The notes beneath the pieces are model-generated. The model did no database searches and had not been told where the DNA came from. It saw only the letters and a list, made by a program, of their open reading frames with translations. From positions 1-38,324 of the forward strand of contig SUVU01000010.1 in NCBI GenBank assembly GCA_015061865.1: a stretch of 38,324 nt of DNA. Reading direction: 5' to 3'. The position numbers and the translations under genes are program-made. This stretch comes from Lentisphaerota bacterium (lineage in GTDB: Bacteria > Verrucomicrobiota > Lentisphaeria > Victivallales > Victivallaceae). Shown here in pieces: positions 23,797 to 31,091 of the stretch. Each line of letters begins with the position of its first letter. The first letter of the stretch is position 1.

Positions 23797-24438
23797 TTAT
23801 CTTATCGACAGCACTGCCATAAATTGCAGCCATGCTCCGGCAAGGACGAAAACATGCCATATCGCATGGAAAAATTCTTTGCGTACTGCGTAAAACACCA
23901 CTCCGGCAGTGTAAACCACGCCGCCGGAAATCAGCCATTTGAAACCGCCTGCCGGAAATCCGGCGATCAACGGTTTTATCACCAGCAGACACAACCAGCC
24001 CATCAGCAAATACAAAGCGACTTCCAGCCGGTGAAATTTCCCGGCACAGCAGAATTTTATCACCACTCCCGCCGCCGTCAGCACCAGCAATGTTCCCAGT
24101 ACCGCAAAGCCCCTCCAATCCGCCAGAATTCCCGTCACCAGCGGCGCATACGTCCCGGTAATCAGGATATAAATGGCGCAATGATCGAATTTTCTGCCGA
24201 TTTGTTTGGCATGTTCCGACTTGGCCAGATGGTACAATGCCGACGCACCAAACATAAAAATCAGCGCAAACCAGTAAAATATCAGCGCAAACAACAACGG
24301 CTTGCTGCTCAATGCCCCATTGCCGGCAAAAAGTTTCCAGCCGGATGCCAGAAATAACACCACCCCCGCCGCATGGGTCAGAAAGTTTAATTTTTCTTCT
24401 CCGGCGCTGTATTTTTGAGCGAGTTTTTCCTGCTCCAT
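23797..24438 (-). CDS. Hemolysin III / PAQR-family membrane protein
   Basis: The 213-aa product is a seven-helix membrane protein of the HlyIII/YqfA (PAQR) family. Conserved parts are NFLTHAAGVVLFL in the first helix, SALYHLAKSE (Ser and His of the putative metal site), and KFDHCAIYILITGTYAPL with Asp-His. FHAIWHVFVLAG near the C-terminus supplies the last His pair. These residues match the zinc-site pattern of PAQR hydrolases, so a lipid-hydrolase-like role is more likely than haemolysis. The true role is unknown. I use ATG 24438, 8 bp after the fabH stop, rather than the in-frame ATG at 24474 inside fabH. Confidence 0.88.
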   Translation of the reverse strand: MEQEKLAQKYSAGEEKLNFLTHAAGVVLFLASGWKLFAGNGALSSKPLLFALIFYWFALIFMFGASALYHLAKSEHAKQIGRKFDHCAIYILITGTYAPLVTGILADWRGFAVLGTLLVLTAAGVVIKFCCAGKFHRLEVALYLLMGWLCLLVIKPLIAGFPAGGFKWLISGGVVYTAGVVFYAVRKEFFHAIWHVFVLAGAWLQFMAVLSIR

Positions 24439-24446
24439 ACCGCGGT

Positions 24447-25433
24447 TTACCACCGGATGAGCATTGCCGCCCAAGTCAAACCGGCACCGAAACTTGCCGC
24501 CAGCACCAGATCACCGCGTTTGAGTTTGCCGGAACGGTTCAACTCATCCAGACAAATACCGATAGAAGCACTGGACGTATTGCCGTAACGGTCAACATTG
24601 AGGTAGACTTTCTCCGGAATACCCAACCGTTCCGCCACCGCATCAATGATCCGGCGGTTCGCCTGATGCGGCACCGCCCAGGTGACATCCTGCACGTCGG
24701 TACCGCTTTTTTCCAGTACGGCACGGCAGGCATTGGTCATGGAGAGAACTGCCATGTGAAATGTTTTCGGGCCGCCCATTTTCAGGTAATGCAGTTTGGC
24801 ATCGACCGTCTCATGCGAAGGCGGCATCGCCGTACCACCGGCAGGGACCCGCAGAATATCCGCCCATTCGCCGTCAGCACCGACTTCACCGGCAACATAG
24901 TAATCCTCCGTTTCCGGATTTCCGTCGTTTTCAAGCACAAACGCCGCCGCCGCATCGCCGAAAAGCACGCAGGTGGAACGATCCGTCCAATCCACCAGTG
25001 ACGTCATTTTTTCCGCGCCGATGACCAGCACCCGTTTGTAAGCCAGCGGCGAAGCCATCAGACCGTAAGCTGTATTGAACGCATAAAGCAATCCCGAACA
25101 CGCCGCTTCCTGATCGAAACAGGGGCATTTGCCGGCACCGATTTTTTTCTGCACCAGCGCCGCCGTACTGGGGAACGCATGGTCGGGCGTGACTGTGGAA
25201 ACGATGATCAGGTCGATCATATCAGCAGTAATACCGGCGTTTTCCAATGCCGCTTTTGCCGCTTTTGCCGCCATATCCGAGGTGGTCTCATCATCAGCGG
25301 CAATGTGACGCTCTTTGATACCGGTACGGGTGACGATCCACTCATCACTGGTATCGACCATCTTTTCCAAATCATCATTGCTCAATATCTTTTCCGGGAT
25401 ATAGCGACCGGTGCCCTTGATTCTGATTCCCAC
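24447..25433 (-). CDS. fabH: 3-oxoacyl-ACP synthase III
   Basis: FabH condenses acetyl-CoA with malonyl-ACP to start fatty-acid synthesis. The 328-aa product has the catalytic triad Cys112 (EAACSGLLYAF), His256 (VPHQANRR) and Asn285 (YGNTSSAS). It also has GTGRYIPEKILSN near the start and the C-terminal GAGLTWAAMLIRW. The initiation codon is GTG at 25433 with AAAGGTG 5 nt upstream; an upstream in-frame ATG at 25508 would add 25 hydrophobic residues and overlap the promoter. It is followed by the HlyIII-like gene and is not next to other fab genes. Confidence 0.95.
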   Translation of the reverse strand: MGIRIKGTGRYIPEKILSNDDLEKMVDTSDEWIVTRTGIKERHIAADDETTSDMAAKAAKAALENAGITADMIDLIIVSTVTPDHAFPSTAALVQKKIGAGKCPCFDQEAACSGLLYAFNTAYGLMASPLAYKRVLVIGAEKMTSLVDWTDRSTCVLFGDAAAAFVLENDGNPETEDYYVAGEVGADGEWADILRVPAGGTAMPPSHETVDAKLHYLKMGGPKTFHMAVLSMTNACRAVLEKSGTDVQDVTWAVPHQANRRIIDAVAERLGIPEKVYLNVDRYGNTSSASIGICLDELNRSGKLKRGDLVLAASFGAGLTWAAMLIRW

Positions 25434-25474
25434 GATTTCACCTTTCTGAGCTGACAAGAATATATACACTGGAA

Positions 25475-25503
25475 AATATACATCCGCATTAATTAAATAG
25501 CAA
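25475..25503 (-). promoter_or_regulatory. fabH promoter
   Basis: The minus strand carries TTGCTA (25503-25498), a 17-bp spacer and TATATT (25480-25475), about 40 bp before the GTG start of fabH. Confidence 0.75.
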
Positions 25504-25629
25504 ATCATAAAAACAGCAAATCAACCGCTTTTTTTATTTTTTTGCGCTTGGTTCCATGTAAAGGAAGATATTCCGGAGAAGTTGGAGCTTGCGGCGAAAC
25601 ATGAGCCCCTGCAAAAAAACGCACTCCCC

Positions 25630-25696
25630 CCCGCCTCCACCCCAAACACGCCGACAAAAAACGGGGCTGTCGCTCTGGCAACAGCCCCGGAAGGTG
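25630..25696 (-). repeat. Terminator-bearing repeat, copy 2
   Basis: This is the second copy of the element at 7163-7230. It shares the T-tract, the loop and the downstream block ACACGCCGAC (plus strand). It follows ybaB as copy 1 follows the GH67-like gene. Confidence 0.75.
25656..25689 (-). terminator. Rho-independent terminator of the yajC-secDF-ybaB operon
   Basis: A 9-bp stem, CGGGGCTGT with ACAGCCCCG (25689-25681 and 25670-25662), closes a 10-nt loop and runs into six T on the minus strand (25661-25656). One stem pair differs from copy 1 by a compensatory A-T to G-C change. Confidence 0.88.
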
Positions 25697-25707
25697 TTTT
25701 ATGATGT

Positions 25708-26028
25708 TCAGAATGTGGGCAAGTCGATACCCAGTGCGCCGGTGACACCGCGCATTTTTTCCTGCATGGCGCTCCGGGCGGATGCGTATGCGGAATTGAG
25801 AGCATCACGCAGTTCGTTTTCCAGAAACGCTTTATCATTGAGCATTTCAGGAGAAATGGTGATATTGCGGACAGAAAAATCCCCGCCGACAGTGACACTG
25901 ACCCCGCCGTTGGCGCCGGTGGCAGTGAACTCCATTTTCGGCAGTTCTTCTTTCATCTTTTCCGCCCCGGCCTGAAGTTCTTTAGCATGGGACATCAGTT
26001 TAAGAATATCTCCGAATCCCGCCATCAT
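25708..26028 (-). CDS. ybaB: YbaB/EbfC nucleoid-associated protein
   Basis: YbaB proteins are small dimers that bind DNA and are often encoded with dnaX or recR. The 106-aa product begins GFGDILKLMSHAKELQAGAEKM, has the conserved VTVGGDFSVRNITISPEML core and the C-terminal helix with LRDALNSAYASARSAMQEKM. Length is typical. Its ATG overlaps the secDF stop (ATGA at 26028-26025), which indicates translational coupling; a second Met follows at once. The association with secDF rather than dnaX-recR is unusual. Confidence 0.92.
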   Translation of the reverse strand: MMAGFGDILKLMSHAKELQAGAEKMKEELPKMEFTATGANGGVSVTVGGDFSVRNITISPEMLNDKAFLENELRDALNSAYASARSAMQEKMRGVTGALGIDLPTF

Positions 26029-28556
26029 TTGCCCCCGTTTTTCTTGGCAAGTTTGCGTTCATGTCTCCACGCCACAAACGGAGCAGAGAGCATGATCGAG
26101 GAGTAAGTGCCGAGGATCACGCCGAGCATCATCACAAAAACAAAGTCGCTGATTTCCGGGCCGCCGAACAGCCACATCACCAACACCACGATAAAAGTGG
26201 TGAAACTGGTGATCAGGGTACGGCTCAAACTCTGATTGATGGAGAGATTGGCCAGTTCTTTGAAACTCATACCTTTCTGCAAATTCAGATTCTCCCGCAA
26301 CCGGTCAAAGATCACCACGGTATCGTTGATCGAATACCCGATAACCGTCAGAAACGCCGCCACGGTCGTCAAACCTACCGTCCGTCCGGAAACCAGATAG
26401 ATCGCCAGCACCACCGCCACGTCGTGCAGCAGCGCCAGCACACTGGCGAGCGCATAAGAAAATTCGTACCGCAGCAGGATGTAGACACCGATACCGATCA
26501 GCGCCAGCACCACGGCGATAACGGCGGTTTTGGTAAATTCTTTACCGATCAGACCGCTGATTTCACGACCGTCCTGCACGTCTTCACAGTTGATACCCAA
26601 TTCCGGATATTTGTCGGCGAGCAGTTTGCCCAGCGCTTTTTCATCGACCTGGTCATTTGCCATACGCACTTCCATGACTTCCACGCCGCCGACACCGCTT
26701 TTGTAGCTGACGGACGGCTGATCGTATTTGGCATCACGCAGGGTCTGCGCCATTTTGGATGTATTGCCTTTTTTGGCGTATTTAAACGTGGCCAGCGAGC
26801 CGCCGGTGAAGTCCATACCGGCAATGCGGCTGTAACCGAACAAATTATGCTGACGGATGAAAAACATCGCGATCAACAGCACGAACAGCGCTCCGGAGAA
26901 GCAGAGGGCTTTTTTCCAGCCTTTGATGAAATCAAACTCCGGCATTTTGAAAAGCTGCATCATCGACAATTTGTTGATGTGCCAGAAACTGAACAGATAA
27001 TCGTAGATCAAACGGGTGACGAAAATCGCCGAGAACAGCGTCGCCAGAATACCGATGCAGAGCGTAATGGCAAAACCTTTGATCGCACCGGTACCGACAT
27101 TCATCAGGATCAATGCCACGACCAGCGTGGTGATATTGGAGTCCAGCACGGCGCTCAACGCCCGGTCGTAACCGGCATTGACCGCATTTTTCACCGATTT
27201 GCCGTTCCGCAATTCCTCACGGATACGTTCGTTGACCAGCACGTTGGCATCAACTGCCATACCGATGGTCAACACGATACCTGCGATACCCGGCAGCGTC
27301 AGCGTACAGCCGAATGCCGCCATCGAACCGAGGATCAGCACCATATTCAGCAGCAGTGCCGCCACAGCGATAAAACCGGTGAAATGGTAGTAGATCAGCA
27401 TAAACACGGAGACCAGGATCAGCGAAATGATCCCGACGATGATACCGTTTCTCACACTGCTTTTGCCCAGTGTGGGGTCGGTGTCAAACATGGCGGTAGT
27501 TTCGATTTTGTATTTGATACTGCCGCTTTCCAGCGCCGAAGCGATCGCCTGGGCTTCATCTTCAGTGAAGCTGCCGGAAATTTCCGCAGAACCGCCGGTA
27601 ATGGCATCATTGATGCGCGGGGCGCAGTACAGATTGCCGTCCAGCACGATCGCCAGAAATTCGCCTTTGTATTTTTCGGTGACGACACCGAAGTCTTTAG
27701 CACCCTGCTCGTTGAAACGGAGCAGGATTTTGCGCTGTCCCATTTCGTCCCGGTGCGCCCGGGCCTGAGTGATGTTTTTACCGTCCATTTCCACCGTTTT
27801 GCTGATCAGGAAACGGCGGGTGACTTTTTCACCTTTTTCCAGTTCGGTGTACTCCATATATTCGGAGCCTTCCGGCACGGATGCAGGGTCTTTTTTGTAA
27901 GCATCCAACTGCTCTTCCGTCGCCGGCAAAACGAGACGGAATTCCAGTTTGGCGCTCATCTGCAATGCGTTGCGCAATTCAGCTTTTTCGTTGGGGCTGA
28001 CGATCGGGGCGCGCAGCACGATCATCTGTTCATCATCGGTGGAGGCATCGGCGATCTCGGTTTCAAAAATACCGCGGTCTTCCAGTCTCCGGCGCAGGTT
28101 CTCGATCACCACGTCACGGTAGTGTTTGGGATCCTGCTCCATGAGTTTGCCGGTTTCCTCATCGACATTGGCATCCGGCACCAGTTTGAGGTAGAACTCC
28201 ACCCCGCCGTTGAGGTCAAGCCCCAGACGGATGGAGCTGGATGCCTCTTTGCGGATGAAAGCGATGACCTCTTTGTCGTTTTCCAGATCACCTTTGGCGA
28301 TCAGTTCAGTCAATTTGACTTTCTGCTCGTTGGCGGCTTCCAGCAGTGCTTCGGAATCAAATTTTTCCGGATTGGCTTTCTGGATCTCCTGCGCCCGTTC
28401 GACCACGGCTGCCGCCTGGGCATTTTTGGGGTCTTTCAGCAGATTTTTGAATGTATCATAATAATCCCGCGGGGCAAGCGGATACATCGCCCACGCAAAC
28501 GTGGCGATGACCACCAGCACCAGAAAAGTGCGGAGTGCTAACGGTTTTTTCTCCAT
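26025..28556 (-). CDS. secDF: Fused protein translocase subunit SecDF
   Basis: SecDF uses the proton gradient to help the SecYEG channel release exported proteins. The 843-aa product fuses SecD and SecF. The SecD part has an N-terminal membrane helix (about 8-28), the periplasmic domain with SIRLGLDLNGGVEFYL and a five-helix block with GIAGIVLTIGMAVDANVLVNERIREE. The SecF part starts near residue 545, with RIAGMDFTGGSLA and GYSINDTVVIFDRLREN. Both Asp-containing membrane motifs needed for proton flow are there. An extra charged stretch of about 60 residues after the first helix (KNLLKDPKNAQAAAVV onward) is not usual. It overlaps yajC by 1 bp (TAATG) and ybaB by 4. Confidence 0.95.
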   Translation of the reverse strand: MEKKPLALRTFLVLVVIATFAWAMYPLAPRDYYDTFKNLLKDPKNAQAAAVVERAQEIQKANPEKFDSEALLEAANEQKVKLTELIAKGDLENDKEVIAFIRKEASSSIRLGLDLNGGVEFYLKLVPDANVDEETGKLMEQDPKHYRDVVIENLRRRLEDRGIFETEIADASTDDEQMIVLRAPIVSPNEKAELRNALQMSAKLEFRLVLPATEEQLDAYKKDPASVPEGSEYMEYTELEKGEKVTRRFLISKTVEMDGKNITQARAHRDEMGQRKILLRFNEQGAKDFGVVTEKYKGEFLAIVLDGNLYCAPRINDAITGGSAEISGSFTEDEAQAIASALESGSIKYKIETTAMFDTDPTLGKSSVRNGIIVGIISLILVSVFMLIYYHFTGFIAVAALLLNMVLILGSMAAFGCTLTLPGIAGIVLTIGMAVDANVLVNERIREELRNGKSVKNAVNAGYDRALSAVLDSNITTLVVALILMNVGTGAIKGFAITLCIGILATLFSAIFVTRLIYDYLFSFWHINKLSMMQLFKMPEFDFIKGWKKALCFSGALFVLLIAMFFIRQHNLFGYSRIAGMDFTGGSLATFKYAKKGNTSKMAQTLRDAKYDQPSVSYKSGVGGVEVMEVRMANDQVDEKALGKLLADKYPELGINCEDVQDGREISGLIGKEFTKTAVIAVVLALIGIGVYILLRYEFSYALASVLALLHDVAVVLAIYLVSGRTVGLTTVAAFLTVIGYSINDTVVIFDRLRENLNLQKGMSFKELANLSINQSLSRTLITSFTTFIVVLVMWLFGGPEISDFVFVMMLGVILGTYSSIMLSAPFVAWRHERKLAKKNGGK

Positions 28557-29011
28557 TATTTGGCTCCTTTATTCGCCGCATCCTCATCTTCGACCGTGGC
28601 AACACCGTTTTTCACGACGAGAACTTTGACGTTTTCAGCGATTTCGACCAGAAATTCATTTTCACGGACTTCGGAAACTTTGCCGTAAACACCGCTGTTG
28701 AGCAGAACTTTGGAACCTTTGACGATGCGATCGAGCATTTCCTGACGTTTCTGCTGCTGTTTTTTGTTGGAACGGGAGAAAATGAAGATCATCACGACGA
28801 TCAGGATGATCGGCATCAGCATCTGCATCCACTGACCGGCGGTATTGCCGCCTTTTTTCGGAGCGGGTTTTTCGGAATCACTGCTGGTGGTCTCACCGGC
28901 AGCAGCACTCATTTCAGTCTGGGCAGGAGCTGCCGCCGGGGCGGGATCTGCCGCAAAACAGACACCGGCAACACCGAGGAAAAGAGCCAGCAACATGGAT
29001 TTGAATTTCAT
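28556..29011 (-). CDS. yajC: Preprotein translocase subunit YajC with signal peptide
   Basis: YajC is a small membrane partner of SecDF. The 151-aa product is longer than the usual ~110 aa. It begins with a signal peptide, MKFKSMLLALFLGVAGVCFA, with a likely cut after CFA, and then has a Pro/Ala/Ser-rich linker (about 21-55). The conserved membrane helix and motif MLMPIILIVVMIFIFSRS (about 62-80) and the cytoplasmic KVLLNSGVYGKVSEV part follow. If the signal peptide is cleaved, the remaining N-terminus is outside and the helix is still oriented as in normal YajC. A lipobox is not seen. Its ATG has AAGGAAAA upstream; uxaE ends 33 bp before. Confidence 0.92.
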   Translation of the reverse strand: MKFKSMLLALFLGVAGVCFAADPAPAAAPAQTEMSAAAGETTSSDSEKPAPKKGGNTAGQWMQMLMPIILIVVMIFIFSRSNKKQQQKRQEMLDRIVKGSKVLLNSGVYGKVSEVRENEFLVEIAENVKVLVVKNGVATVEDEDAANKGAK

Positions 29012-29044
29012 AATTATTTTCCTTATATATATTGTTGTCGTTTA

Positions 29045-30574
29045 TCAGTTTTTGGCGGGAACACCGAGCAGAGTCAGGTGTTTGTCAAAGTGCGCTTCGA
29101 TCGCAGCATCGTAATCGGCTTCAAATTTGTGCATCGCTTTGAAGAAGCGTTCACGCAGATTGCCGGTGAGGATCGGACCATAGCAGATGTGGAGCAGCTG
29201 CCGGGCTTCGGGCATATCCATCAAAGCCGCCAGCTCCTCATCTTTCAGCGTATCCAGCGCCGGGATCTTATTGAAATCGGCGGTGATGTGATAGAGTTTG
29301 AGCATATCTTTGACGTTATCCAGAGCGCACTGGTGCATTTCGCGGTAAAGCTGCGGATCACGTTTGGCGATAACGGTAACGGCGACCAGCCAGCTGGTAC
29401 CGGCGGTTTTGAGGTGCAGATAGTGTCTGGTCTCTCTGCCGACGGTCGGGTAAACGGCGAATTTATCGCTGCCGCTGTGGACGGAAATTTTGTAATTGCC
29501 GTAATTTTTGGCGATCAGAGCGTGGACTTTGAACTGACGGTCAAATTCAGCCAGATCACCGATGTAGTCGATCGCTTTCTGGAATTCACCGATGAAGCGG
29601 GGAGCCAGAGAGCTGAATTCGACACTGCGGCGGCGCAGTTCACGGACGATGAACAGATGGTGGCTCGGCAGAGTCGGGCTGCTGGTCTCGTCGATGGAAA
29701 TTTCCAGATCAAATTCTTCGCCGCGGGCGGCTTTCAGGTGTTCGTGAACCTCTTTGGCGAAATCCAGCGCCGAAGTATACATCACGGCGCAGCGTTTGGC
29801 GGTCAGAGCGTCGATTTTCACCGCCACATCATCACCGAGGACGAAATCTTTGTCGGCGTATTCAGCGATGACCAGTTTCTGCAGATCGCCGGGAAGTTCA
29901 ACGAAAGCCGCATCGATTTTGGCGGCATCCCAGTCGCCGGCGGCGGCATTCATCACATCGGAAAGGTCGAGCGTGATCATCGGCATCCCGGCGGCAAGCG
30001 CGGTGTCGATATCTTTGATGGTTTTGAGGTGGTCGCCGTCAGCGCCGTAGCCGTCACGGTAGTCGGCGGCAAACACGAGGAAGCAGGCATCATCGACCAC
30101 GCCGCGGAAAGTGCGGTTGGTCATGGTCAATTCACGCATGGACTGCTGGGCAAGCACCGGAGAGATCTGGACTTTTTTCGCCGCCAGGATGTGACCGGTG
30201 GTCGCCAGCCCCAGACGGTCGCCGCAGCCGACGGTGGTGCGGACATTGCGGAGGCTCTGCGGAGCGCACCAGGGAAAATGCTGACGGAGCGCCGCGGCGT
30301 TGGCGGCGGACAAAGCACCGCAGAGTGCGACGGAACCATCGCTCAAAGCCACGGTATCGCCCTCGAAACCGGCGGGCATACATTTGGCGCATTTGGCAAC
30401 GACCAGCAGAAAACGTTTCTCATCATCACGGCACATCATCACGGCGGCATCACCGAGTTTGTGGATGGAGTCGGCGTAAACACTCACGGCGCCGGAGCTT
30501 TTCAGCACACCGGATTTCAAAACATCTTCATTTTTGCCGAGCAAAGCTGCGGCACTTGCGGCGATCTTTTCCAT
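29045..30574 (-). CDS. uxaE: Tagaturonate epimerase
   Basis: UxaE converts D-tagaturonate to D-fructuronate and lets galacturonate from pectin enter the glucuronate pathway; it is known from Thermotoga. The 509-aa product has the family pattern in order: GDRLGLATTGHILA, SPVLAQQSMREL, RDGYGADGDHLKT with candidate metal ligands Asp and His, EISIDETSSPTLPSHH, FSSLAPRFIGEFQKAIDYIGDL, SVHSGSDKFAVYP and HLKTAGTSWL. It stands alone: no uxaC, kdgK or transporter gene is next to it. The ATG has AGAGG 7 nt upstream. A tight promoter lies 67 bp before the start. Confidence 0.9.
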   Translation of the reverse strand: MEKIAASAAALLGKNEDVLKSGVLKSSGAVSVYADSIHKLGDAAVMMCRDDEKRFLLVVAKCAKCMPAGFEGDTVALSDGSVALCGALSAANAAALRQHFPWCAPQSLRNVRTTVGCGDRLGLATTGHILAAKKVQISPVLAQQSMRELTMTNRTFRGVVDDACFLVFAADYRDGYGADGDHLKTIKDIDTALAAGMPMITLDLSDVMNAAAGDWDAAKIDAAFVELPGDLQKLVIAEYADKDFVLGDDVAVKIDALTAKRCAVMYTSALDFAKEVHEHLKAARGEEFDLEISIDETSSPTLPSHHLFIVRELRRRSVEFSSLAPRFIGEFQKAIDYIGDLAEFDRQFKVHALIAKNYGNYKISVHSGSDKFAVYPTVGRETRHYLHLKTAGTSWLVAVTVIAKRDPQLYREMHQCALDNVKDMLKLYHITADFNKIPALDTLKDEELAALMDMPEARQLLHICYGPILTGNLRERFFKAMHKFEADYDAAIEAHFDKHLTLLGVPAKN

Positions 30575-30640
30575 GATAAACCTCTTTTCTTTTATATTTT
30601 GGTTATTAGTTTTTACCTGAAAAAATATATTATTGCAGAT

Positions 30641-30669
30641 AATATAACGCTGAAAAGGTTATTTTGCAA
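30641..30669 (-). promoter_or_regulatory. uxaE promoter
   Basis: The minus strand carries TTGCAA (30669-30664), a 17-bp spacer and TATATT (30646-30641). The roughly 60-nt leader is very AT-rich. Confidence 0.75.
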
Positions 30670-30747
30670 GATTTTACCGCAATTTTCCCCTGACAATCTG
30701 CCGCCGTAAGGAAAAATCAGGAGAAAAGGTTAAAAAAAATCAAAAAA

Positions 30748-30805
30748 TTAGCCGAAACTAACTTGCAAAACTTTTCAATATCCAGTATATTATAGCCAAA
30801 GTTAG
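30748..30805. promoter_or_regulatory. Candidate metalloregulator sites at the feoA promoter
   Basis: Upstream of the -35 box lies TTAGCCGAAACTAA (30748-30761), with TTAG/CTAA arms, and just after the -10 box lies TAGCCAAAGTTAG (30793-30805). They share TAGCCRAA as a direct repeat, and CTAACTT/AAGTTAG are inverted with respect to each other. Their positions flank the promoter. TTAG/CTAA arms recall DtxR-type boxes, but I cannot assign the regulator. Confidence 0.4.
30763..30791 (+). promoter_or_regulatory. feoAB promoter
   Basis: TTGCAA (30763-30768), a 17-bp spacer and TATATT (30786-30791), 45 bp before feoA. Confidence 0.78.
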
Positions 30806-30836
30806 ACGTGTCAATTTTTATTGTGGAGGCAAAATC

Positions 30837-31091
30837 ATGTCTGAAGAAAATAAAGTCTGTACGCTGGCAGAGCTGCCGGTCGGCACCAAAGCCACGATCG
30901 TCAAGATCATGCCCAAATCCCGGGGCAAAAAGAAATTTGCCGACATCGGCATCGTCCCCGGCACGGAATTGCTGATCGAGGCGCATGCCCCTTTCGGCGG
31001 CTTGATCCGGGTGCGGGTGATGGATACCAGCATGGCGCTGCATAAAGACGATGTTGCAGACATCGTGGCGCAGGAGGTCGTCCATGCGTAA
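30837..31091 (+). CDS. feoA: Ferrous iron transport protein A
   Basis: FeoA is a small SH3-like cytosolic protein needed for FeoB-mediated Fe2+ uptake. The 84-aa product has the FeoA-domain features LAELPVGTKATIVKI, KKFADIGIVPGTELLIE and the closing ADIVAQEV. Length is normal. The ATG follows GGAGG by 8 nt. It overlaps feoB by 8 bp, so the two are translated together. No feoC follows. Confidence 0.93.
   Translation: MSEENKVCTLAELPVGTKATIVKIMPKSRGKKKFADIGIVPGTELLIEAHAPFGGLIRVRVMDTSMALHKDDVADIVAQEVVHA

Noticed and set aside
23741-24181. Open frame overlapping the HlyIII-like gene in another frame
   Set aside because: The HlyIII frame has seven membrane helices and conserved His/Asp residues; the other frame is a shadow that runs into repeat unit D.
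25510-25645. Gene or RNA between the fabH promoter and the ybaB terminator
   Set aside because: Only poly-T/poly-A tracts are visible and no frame with a start signal; it is left as intergenic.
26061-28541. 826-codon open frame antisense to secDF
   Set aside because: Its product is Gln/His/Arg-rich without domains, and it mirrors a clear SecDF gene. Long antisense frames arise here because the sense codons rarely contain TTA, CTA or TCA.
28535-30709. 724-codon open frame antisense to yajC and uxaE
   Set aside because: Same cause as above; it crosses two well-supported genes and their promoters and has no start signal.
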